Assembly: GCA_036510575.1 (NCBI GenBank)
Contig: DATCDR010000146.1
Span: 1 to 30,907 of the forward strand
Reading direction: 5' to 3'
Length of the DNA stretch: 30,907 nt
Source: DATCDR01 sp036510575
Lineage (GTDB): Bacteria > Actinomycetota > Acidimicrobiia > Acidimicrobiales > Bog-793
In this document: in pieces, positions 1-6,963 of the stretch
How positions within the stretch are numbered: position 1 is the first letter of the stretch
How the letters are laid out: each line of letters opens with the position of its first letter
Program-made: the position numbers and the translations under genes
The notes under the pieces: generated by a model
Databases searched by the model: none
What the model was told of the DNA's origin: nothing
Seen by the model: only the letters and a program-made list of their open reading frames with translations

Positions 1-321
1 AGAAGCTTCGCAGGATCGGCCATGGTTTCCGCAACTTCGCTAACTATCGGCTGCGGTTGTTGCTCCACTCAGGCGTCGAATGGGACACTCGTCCAACTGC
101 GAGAATCAGAGGCCGTCACCCACGCCTCGTCGCGTAGAGCCTCTAAAGGGCAGCGGTCTTCGTGTTCGCGTGTTGTGTCATCCCGGAGAGACCTATCTAC
201 AAGCAACCTGTGCGGCGAACCGAGGGTTCATTGCGCCGGTCGATCAGCTACAAGAACCTGAGTCAGATGCTTCTCACGGCGCTGCTTAGGTACCACGTGA
301 TGGAGTGACCCGGAATCCAAC
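1..321. other. gene-poor edge region
   Basis: This is the stretch downstream of the acyltransferase gene and the left edge of the window. Open frames exist on both strands but are short and overlapping, and their translations are rich in Arg/Ser without any recognisable motif. No hairpin followed by a T-run was seen that would end the leftward operon. I see nothing here that I can support as a gene. Confidence 0.5.
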
Positions 322-1671
322 TCAGTTCGTAGGTATTGAAGTTGCTGACGATTCCAGTGGAGCGATCGCCGTCGGTACGAACTGAGTGTGCGTCGCGTGA
401 TCGTGGATTTCCCAGGTGCAAAATGCAAACGAAGCTGCGATGAGCGCTACCCCGAACGCCACGCTTCGTACCGGGTGCCGCGTGAAGAATTTTCGGAACC
501 GTATGGGGTTCTCCACCAGGTAAAAGGACGCTGCCGCGAACACGACCGAGACAGCAACCAGGCCGAGATTGTCCGCCAAGCTGAGTTGGTGGCCGACGCG
601 CTCGTAGGCAATCGTCAGAATCGGCCAATGCCAAAGGTAGAGCGAGTACGAGATCGCGCCGATCCACTGAACCGGTCGATTGCGTAGGAGAGCCGCGGCA
701 CCAGACGGCGTGGCGGAACACCCGGCCACGATGAAGAGAACCGCTCCTAGGACCGGAACTGCCACAAGGGAGCCCGGGAAAGTTGTCGCCTCGGTGAACC
801 AAAGTGCAGAGAAGATGATGGCTGCCAAGCCCGCCCAGCTCAAGGTGGCGGAGGTCCGCCGCCCAAGTTTCGCGAGTTGCGGCGTGCCGACAGCGACCAG
901 ACCGCCGATTGCCAGCTCCCAAGCGCGAGTAAGCGGCGAGAAGTAGGCCCACGTCCCGTTCTGATTCGTCTCGACTATCGACCAGACGTAGGACGCAACC
1001 ACGATTACCGATAGCACCGCTGCGAGCCGCGCTCGCAGACTGAATCGTCGACCGATATAAGCGGTAATGAGGAGCAGCGTTGGCCAAACGACGTAAAACT
1101 GCTCCTCGACCGATAGCGACCAAAGTTGTTGTATCGGCGAGGGTGGCAGCTGTGACCCGAGGTACGTGGTCCCAATCGCACCGAAGTGAATGTTCGCCAG
1201 GAAGACCGACGCCCATCTCGCGTCATCAGCAGTTCGGTTTCCTGCAACGAATCCGAGCCAGATGTACGAAGCCAGAACCGTTGCGACGATAACTACGAAG
1301 GCGGCGGGCAGAATTCTGCGGGCTCGTCGCGCGTAAAAGCCGACTAGTGAGGTTCGATTCGACGTCTCACGCTCACGCAGCAACAGCCCAGTAATGAGAA
1401 AGCCCGAGAGAACATAGAACACGTCGACGCCCACATAGCCGCCCCGGATTCCGGGCAGGTGGGCGTGGTAAAGCACCACCAGAGCTACGGCCACGGCTCG
1501 AAGACCCTGCAGGTCGGCTCGGAACTCTTGATGACTGCCGGTAGTGCGTCCAGCTTCTCCTTCGGCCGCGGGTGTCGCGGCCAGAGTCGTGTCCATAGCC
1601 GGGGAGCTCGGGGTCAGCTCGAGGACTCCCGCGCTCTTAGTGGGGCCGCGAAAGCGGTCAGTCGCCGTCAT
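322..1671 (-). CDS. membrane O-acyltransferase (acyltransferase-3 / OafA-like), without SGNH domain
   Basis: This is a multi-pass inner-membrane acyltransferase of the acyltransferase-3 (OafA/YrhL) family, which transfers acetyl or other acyl groups onto extracytoplasmic glycans. The family signature is clear at residues 51-100: RADLQGLRAVAV, then the conserved His69 in LYHAH, then GGYVGVDVFYVLSGFLITG. About ten hydrophobic segments follow, and VENPIRFRKF marks the usual end of the membrane domain. The protein is 449 aa and stops about 40 residues later, so the periplasmic SGNH esterase domain that makes many relatives 600-700 aa is absent. The Ala/Thr-rich first 45 residues precede the conserved domain. 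It is the last gene of the leftward operon, 15 nt after the GT4-like gene; no good Shine-Dalgarno is visible, so coupling to that gene is likely. The family is firm; the substrate is inferred from the neighbouring glycosyltransferases. Confidence 0.88.
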   Translation of the reverse strand: MTATDRFRGPTKSAGVLELTPSSPAMDTTLAATPAAEGEAGRTTGSHQEFRADLQGLRAVAVALVVLYHAHLPGIRGGYVGVDVFYVLSGFLITGLLLRERETSNRTSLVGFYARRARRILPAAFVVIVATVLASYIWLGFVAGNRTADDARWASVFLANIHFGAIGTTYLGSQLPPSPIQQLWSLSVEEQFYVVWPTLLLITAYIGRRFSLRARLAAVLSVIVVASYVWSIVETNQNGTWAYFSPLTRAWELAIGGLVAVGTPQLAKLGRRTSATLSWAGLAAIIFSALWFTEATTFPGSLVAVPVLGAVLFIVAGCSATPSGAAALLRNRPVQWIGAISYSLYLWHWPILTIAYERVGHQLSLADNLGLVAVSVVFAAASFYLVENPIRFRKFFTRHPVRSVAFGVALIAASFAFCTWEIHDHATHTQFVPTAIAPLESSATSIPTN

Positions 1672-1686
1672 GCAACGGTGAAGTGC

Positions 1687-2847
1687 TCAGCGAGTGTGGG
1701 TGACGGCGCGTCTGAATCGCGCATCTGCGGATTTGCCGCTCGTGCCACCCTTCAAGCGCTTCGCCAGGTCGTCCCAAGCATCCGGTGGCGGGAACCCGAG
1801 ATTCGCCAGCCGAAGGGCGTGGGCGAGCGCAACATGAACGGAAGCGGGACGCTTCACGTCACCAAGTAGCCCACCGACGTAACCTCGCCCAACCTCAGGG
1901 GGGAGCGCGCTCGTCAAGACCGCGATGGCGCTCCCAGAGTCAACTGCCGCTGAGAAGGCACGTGAGTCGAACGCTGGCTCGGCAACGCTTAGCGCCGACG
2001 AGTTGGCACAGAGTCGCTCGAGGTCGAGCTCCGACATATCGTCGCTGATGAGGTCGACGTGCTGAGCGTGGTAACTATTGGCGATCTTGCCGGGAATCGA
2101 GCTACTGCCGTAGCGCATCACGATGGTGAGGTGGTAGCGGTCGATCCATGCCTCAGGGACCGCATCAAAGGCGGCCAACACCGTGGAAAGCGTCTCTTCG
2201 TTGTCCTTCGGCAAGAAGGCGGTGATCTGGTGCAGCTCCGAGCGGGCACCTCGACGACGAAGGGCGAGAGCCCGATGCGTTTCTACTGCGGGGCCGGAGC
2301 CGCCAAATTCCGAGTTCAGCGCGTTCGCGTCAGATTGGTCGCCAACCAAGACCAGATCTGCGCGCTCGACTGCCTCCGCTAGTTCGGCGCCAGCCGAGCC
2401 CGCGTTCGGAAGGCTGGCAGCCGCCACGATGGTGCAGGCTCCCGCCGCCTTGCCCGCCTGGATGAACTGCTTTATCCAGTCGTTTTCGATTCCCGGCCAG
2501 GCATACGCCACCACGGTCTGTACGTCAGGTCCCATCCACTCGCGAAAAGCTTGCATCCGCAGACGCGAAGTCTTCGGTGCTGTGAGCCGAGGAGCGCCAC
2601 CAGTGAGGATGGGATCGTGCGCCGCGGCGAGCGAGGGCGCGCGATGCAACCCGCTCGCGAAAGCGGTGTCGGTGTCAACTTCGATTCTTGTGACCGAGGT
2701 GAGCCGGCCGATGGCCTGCACGATCTCGGCAACGATTATCCCCGGGATAGTTAGCGAGGAACCTGGACCCGCGACCACTACCTCTGATCGATCTTTGTCC
2801 ACTGCGTTAGGGGAGACCTCGGAGAGACCCTCAGATCGTCGGTGCAT
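1687..2847 (-). CDS. degenerate GT-B (GT4-like) glycosyltransferase-family protein
   Basis: There is no strong signature, but the layout resembles a GT-B glycosyltransferase of the GT4 type. An N-terminal Rossmann-like half ends with ADLVLVGDQSD (residues 163-173). The second half starts near residue 208 with ITAFLPKDNEETL and a strand LTIVMRY. The region 268-330 parallels the GT4 donor-binding segment: ISDDMSELDLERLCANSSAL, later SALPPEVG. The usual E-x7-E motif (EGFGLPxLEAMA in most GT4 enzymes) appears as AFDSRAFSAAVDSG, so the first acidic residue seems lost or altered. It may be inactive, divergent, or structural. ATG at 2847 has GGAGA 4-5 nt upstream, and the gene overlaps the end of the preceding GT2 gene by 17 nt, so it is an internal gene of the leftward operon. 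The fold assignment is my inference from pattern alone. Confidence 0.6.
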   Translation of the reverse strand: MHRRSEGLSEVSPNAVDKDRSEVVVAGPGSSLTIPGIIVAEIVQAIGRLTSVTRIEVDTDTAFASGLHRAPSLAAAHDPILTGGAPRLTAPKTSRLRMQAFREWMGPDVQTVVAYAWPGIENDWIKQFIQAGKAAGACTIVAAASLPNAGSAGAELAEAVERADLVLVGDQSDANALNSEFGGSGPAVETHRALALRRRGARSELHQITAFLPKDNEETLSTVLAAFDAVPEAWIDRYHLTIVMRYGSSSIPGKIANSYHAQHVDLISDDMSELDLERLCANSSALSVAEPAFDSRAFSAAVDSGSAIAVLTSALPPEVGRGYVGGLLGDVKRPASVHVALAHALRLANLGFPPPDAWDDLAKRLKGGTSGKSADARFRRAVTHTR

Positions 2848-3820
2848 GGTATCTCCGCAATCTCTCTCGAAGGATCACCCGCAGGATTCGCAATCCGTCT
2901 CGCGTGGCGCTCAGGTTGCTCGTCCCGTAGATGCGATTCGACTCAAAGCACGGGACCTCGACGGTTCGAAGCCCTGCTCGATGTGCACGGATACCAATGA
3001 GCGTCTCAACCTCGAATCCGTCAGAGTCGATGTCGATGCTCGACAGCTTGTTCGCCCAGAGACCGATGAAGCCGTAGGTGACGTCGGAGTATTTGGCGCC
3101 GAAGAGAATTCGAATCAGCCAGCAGATTCCCATGTCGCCCAGGCGGCGGATGCGAGTGATGTCGGCCGATCCCGCCCCAGCACAGAATCTGCTTCCCTTG
3201 ACGTAATCAGCGCCAGATACCAGTGCTTCTCGTATTGCTTCAATCGCAGCGCCGTCCATTGAACCATCGGCGTCCATCGCGATGAGAATGTCGCCCGTTG
3301 CCGCCTGAAGACCGGCTCGCATCGCCGCACCCTTGCCGCGCGTGGTCTGCCGGATGATTCGAACATCTGGACGCAGCACCTTTGCAACGCGTTCGGTGTC
3401 ATCACGTGAAAGACCATCGACGACGATGACCTCGTGGACCCAACCGGGCAGTGTGTTCAAGACGTACGGAAAATTGCCAGCTTCATTTAACGTCGGGATG
3501 ATCACCGACACCGTCGGCGCAAGGCGCGGTCGACTCGGTAGTTGGACTTTGGCTTGCGGAACGGCCGAGGGACGCGGAGCGACCTTGACCTCCGGTGGCG
3601 CGGGAGGAGCAGACCTAGCGGCACGGACGCTCGCTTTCCGTATTCGATCCAAGCCCTCGAGGCTCACCAACGAAGAGCGATTTTTCACCCTACGAAGCCT
3701 CTGCTCTTGCGAAGGTCGAGGCGTGGACTTGCGAGCCAGCACCATCGCGAATCGACCGGACACCCTCAAGTGTGTCGACAACGACAGCCGTTTCCTGTGC
3801 ATGATTCGGGCCGCGACCAA
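2831..3820 (-). CDS. GT2 family glycosyltransferase (dolichol-phosphate mannose synthase-like)
   Basis: This is a GT-A fold glycosyltransferase, probably moving a sugar from a nucleotide donor to polyprenyl phosphate or a glycan at the cytoplasmic face. Motifs appear in the expected order: PTLNEAGN (109-116), VVDG (133-136), RGKGAAMRAG (161-170), the metal-binding DADGS at 184-188, and KGSRF (208-212), followed by a GDMGICWLIR helix and YGFIG. The first 100 residues are basic and Pro/Ala-rich and not part of the domain. The longest frame begins with TTG (3820); ATG codons at 3802 and 3745 are alternatives, and none has a convincing ribosome site, so the start is uncertain. It is the first gene of the leftward operon, facing the 1.27-kb intergenic region. 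There are no C-terminal membrane helices, unlike GtrB-type relatives. Confidence 0.88.
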   Translation of the reverse strand: MVAARIMHRKRLSLSTHLRVSGRFAMVLARKSTPRPSQEQRLRRVKNRSSLVSLEGLDRIRKASVRAARSAPPAPPEVKVAPRPSAVPQAKVQLPSRPRLAPTVSVIIPTLNEAGNFPYVLNTLPGWVHEVIVVDGLSRDDTERVAKVLRPDVRIIRQTTRGKGAAMRAGLQAATGDILIAMDADGSMDGAAIEAIREALVSGADYVKGSRFCAGAGSADITRIRRLGDMGICWLIRILFGAKYSDVTYGFIGLWANKLSSIDIDSDGFEVETLIGIRAHRAGLRTVEVPCFESNRIYGTSNLSATRDGLRILRVILRERLRRYHAPTI

Positions 3821-5094
3821 GCTTCCACTCCGACTCGCTCGACGCTTGCGTCAAACAGGATTCGAGTGGGGCCCGGGTCTCTGACCTATCGGTAGTCCGT
3901 AAGCTCAGGCGGCCTTGACCCGCAGCTCGTGATCTTGACGCCCGCGGGGTTTTCATCATTCTTAGTAACGGCACCAAGTGGGGCGGACGTTAGTAAAAAT
4001 CATCAAATCTCTGTGTTCGATCGTCAACCTGTGGGCTCGCTCGTCGCTGTGCTGCGGAGGAAACTGTCACAAAACTACAGGAACTCCCAAGGTCGCGGTT
4101 GCTCGTTTTGGGCAAAAATTCAGGCAATTTCCGCGCCCTGGCGAACTTGAGGTGAACTAGAGCGCATATGGCGAGTCACGCGAGGCATGAGTGACTAACG
4201 AGGCTCCTGTGGCTCATTTTTCTGTCGCTCATGAAGTTGGAAAACATCCAGAAATTCTTCTGCTGAGCTCCGTTTCAGGCGTGAATCCCGGAAGTGTCGA
4301 CGAGATCGCGCCGGTCGCCGCCGCCAAAAGGAGTGCTAGGGTCGGCGGGGCGCGCCTGACACGTCGGCCACGTGGCCGTTCTCGGGTACGCCTCAACAGC
4401 AGCGATGTCATCGGCTCACCCGACGAACAGAATGGAAATCAGCGAGCGGATTCACGCGATTGCTCGACGAAGAGAGCCTTTCTAGCTCTCGCCGGCGGGC
4501 GCCCAGACGTCTGTGATCCCGGAGAGGTCGAGGGCTCGCGGCCATACGCGAAAGAAGCAAAAGAGCTGAATCGGCGAGTTCAGACACGATGCTCGGATTC
4601 AGGCAGGGCTGTTCGGCTTAGCAGGGCAGGGTTCTCCTGCTCGGTTGTTAGCGACGGTCACCCTGAGTTGGCCGAAGGGTGGAGGTTTTCGCCGAAGCCC
4701 TGCAGTGACCACAGCCCTGATCTAATCGTGAAGCGAAGCCGCCCGGAATCCAAACCGTGTCGGCGCGACAGACTAGTTTGCGGTTGCGATCATGTGCGAA
4801 TTCGCTCGCCAGATTGCGATCACGGTTTAAAACTGCTCACGCAATGACGTCGAACCCGTGGCCTAGAGATGCACCGGCATCGTGCGCCCGTCATCGAATG
4901 CCTTCACTTGTAGCATCACTCCGTCGTAGATGTGAATAGGCAACTCCAAAATAAGGGGATACTCAAGGGAGCAGTTCCGCACAAATGAATACCTTTAGCA
5001 AGTCCTTTGATGGGCATCCGCCGTGTGGTGGTCTCGGTATGGTTCCTGCCGAGCCACGGGCGCGAGGTTCCCGGAGTACGGAGTGTGTGAGTGC
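3821..5094. promoter_or_regulatory. long divergent intergenic region between two glycan operons
   Basis: This 1.27-kb region separates the starts of two divergent operons, so it must hold promoters in both directions. It is visibly richer in A/T patches than the flanking genes. One frame is open on the plus strand at 4191-4847 (218 codons), but its translation is Arg/Ser-rich, lacks hydrophobic patterning and shows no family motif, so I do not call a gene. A perfect 14-nt palindrome lies at 4365-4378. No tRNA, riboswitch or transposon end was recognised. It could contain a long 5' leader, a small RNA, or remains of lost genes. Confidence 0.45.
4365..4378. repeat. 14-nt perfect palindrome CGGCCACGTGGCCG
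   Basis: A self-complementary site with a central CACGTG sits inside the long divergent intergenic region. It could be a dimeric regulator site, but a palindrome of this length can arise by chance in G+C-rich DNA and there is no second copy nearby. Confidence 0.3.
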
Positions 5095-6963
5095 ATGACA
5101 ACGTCTTCAACCTGGTTCGGACCTGAGGACCGCCCCCTCGCGGGTTGGCTGCACTTGCCCGAGAGCGGTGTGGCGCGTGCGGGAATCATCCTCTGTCCGA
5201 GTCTCGGCGTGGAAGCGCTGGTCGCGCAGCCCGCGTACCTGCGACTGGCTCGTCACTTGGAGGCCATGGGATTCGCCGTGCTCCGATTCGACTATTCGGC
5301 GACCGGCGACTCCGCGGGGTCGATGGAGGCCGCGTCGATCGAACAGTGGGTGGAGGACGTTCGTTTCGCGCGCGACGTCATGGTGTCGTCGGGAGCGGAA
5401 CGGGTTGGCATCGTCGGGCTGCGCATAGGCGCGACACTTGCGGCCCGGTCGCTCGTCACCCACGGTGCGTATGACGCTGTCGCATTGTGGGATCCGTGCG
5501 CAACCGGCCGGGCATTTCTGCGTGAGCAACAAGCGCTAAAGGCTTTGACGTTTAGCGTTAGCACTCCAGACACCGATGAACAGGGTCTGGACCTACTTTC
5601 GTTTTGGATGCCGACCTCGCTAGCGACGGACCTTGCTGCAATGACGCTCGACGGCTCCGAACGGCTTGACTCAGTAAAGGCGCTGCTCGTCACGCGCGCG
5701 AACCGACCAAAGCCGCCTCAGGTACGAGAGTGGCTCGAACACTCGCAGGCTGAGGAAGTCGAAGCGAAAGGCCAGGAGGACTTCCTCGACGTACCAGCTG
5801 GAATTTCAGTTCTCCCCTTGGACACGATCGACGGAATCTCGGAGTGGTTAGATCGCACCTTCGATGCTCGCACTACCCCGATACGACTCCTCGGGAGTAG
5901 CGGGGCAATCGTCGACCACGACCCCGAGGGGAGACCGATAGTCGAACGTCTTTCCTTCTTCGGTAGTGCGGGTTTATTCGGGGTCGTCACGGAGCCGGCC
6001 TTTAATGCAGGCCTTCCTCCGGTCGTATTGCTAAACGTCGGTCTCTTGCATCACGTGGGTCCTGGTCGACTCTGGGTCGACCTCGCTCGCGAGTGGGCCT
6101 CGAAGGGCATACGAGTCCTTCGATTCGATCTCGGAGGGATCGGGGAGAGTCCCGCGCTCCCGTATCGCTCCGAGGGCGTCGAGTATCCGCTCGAGGCCGT
6201 CGACGACATCGTCGATGCGATGCGCCTCGTCGCGCCCGATGACGACGAGAACGTGATTCTTGTTGGAATCTGTTCAGGTGCGTATCACGCACTCGAGGCC
6301 AGCATCGCCCTCAACATCACGGGAGTAGCGATAATTAACCCAATCCTGTCGTTCGACCCCACCGAGGTACGAGAGGGTCGTCCACTCGACACTCGCCGGA
6401 ATGCTGTCCAGCCCCGCCACGAAATTGTCCGCTGGATGCGCGAAAGTCGAGCGATAACTCGGGTCTCTAGATGGCCTCCACTGTTGAAGGTTCGCGAAAG
6501 CGCCCGCGTGGCGCAGGTCATCGATGAGTGGACGCCGGAGTTTGTCTGGAACCTTCTCGACAAGGTGGGCACCATTCGATCGGGTGCCAGCGTGCTTGAA
6601 ACGATCGGAAGCGGCGGGACGAGCATATTGTTGATCTGTGGGGAGGTTGAGGCCCGTACATTTCGACGGGCAGGAAAGCGTATTGACGCGCTGATCTCCG
6701 CGGGGGTTTTAACCTTCGAAGTGCTTCCTGGCCTCGATCATTCTCTATTTAGTGCCAAATCTCGACGTGACGCTACGCGGTGGCTTGATGGATTCGTGGC
6801 CGAGTTCGACGGCTCGACTGCACGAGTCAGAAGCCCTTCTGCCTCCGCCAAGACGCCGCTGTCGCCTACCACTCTGCGGCCCGACAACACTGGGAGCGGT
6901 GCGGCGCTCGCCGCAGCAGTGGATTTACTCGTGCCTGGAGTTGACCCGGAAAGCACTGAATGA
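5095..6963 (+). CDS. tandem alpha/beta hydrolase, two domains with atypical nucleophile elbows
   Basis: This 622-aa protein consists of two consecutive alpha/beta hydrolase domains. Domain 1 (about 10-255) has IILCPSLG, FDYSATGDSAG (66-76) and the elbow GLRIG at 108-112, where the nucleophile position is Arg110; a GLRLG elbow is also what I recall for exosortase-A-associated hydrolase 2, so this may be a family trait. Domain 2 (about 290-572) has FDLGGIGES and the elbow GICSG at 391-395, putting Cys393 in the nucleophile position, with ICGEVE and the likely catalytic His549 in GLDHS. Domain 1 is probably non-hydrolytic and domain 2 may use Cys. No signal peptide is seen. I place the start at ATG 5095, because homology begins just after it, rather than an upstream in-frame GTG at 5023. 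Its stop overlaps the next start as ATGA, so it leads the rightward glycan operon. A role in acyl transfer or thioester hydrolysis is inferred. Confidence 0.8.
   Translation: MTTSSTWFGPEDRPLAGWLHLPESGVARAGIILCPSLGVEALVAQPAYLRLARHLEAMGFAVLRFDYSATGDSAGSMEAASIEQWVEDVRFARDVMVSSGAERVGIVGLRIGATLAARSLVTHGAYDAVALWDPCATGRAFLREQQALKALTFSVSTPDTDEQGLDLLSFWMPTSLATDLAAMTLDGSERLDSVKALLVTRANRPKPPQVREWLEHSQAEEVEAKGQEDFLDVPAGISVLPLDTIDGISEWLDRTFDARTTPIRLLGSSGAIVDHDPEGRPIVERLSFFGSAGLFGVVTEPAFNAGLPPVVLLNVGLLHHVGPGRLWVDLAREWASKGIRVLRFDLGGIGESPALPYRSEGVEYPLEAVDDIVDAMRLVAPDDDENVILVGICSGAYHALEASIALNITGVAIINPILSFDPTEVREGRPLDTRRNAVQPRHEIVRWMRESRAITRVSRWPPLLKVRESARVAQVIDEWTPEFVWNLLDKVGTIRSGASVLETIGSGGTSILLICGEVEARTFRRAGKRIDALISAGVLTFEVLPGLDHSLFSAKSRRDATRWLDGFVAEFDGSTARVRSPSASAKTPLSPTTLRPDNTGSGAALAAAVDLLVPGVDPESTE

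Noticed and set aside
2183..3262. 359-codon plus-strand frame opposite the GT genes
   Set aside because: No motif; it overlaps the coding strands of two genes with strong or reasonable family patterns.
4191..4847. 218-codon open frame in the long intergenic region
   Set aside because: The translation is Arg/Ser-rich, has no domain motif or hydrophobic pattern, and no ribosome site; it looks like chance openness in G+C-rich DNA.
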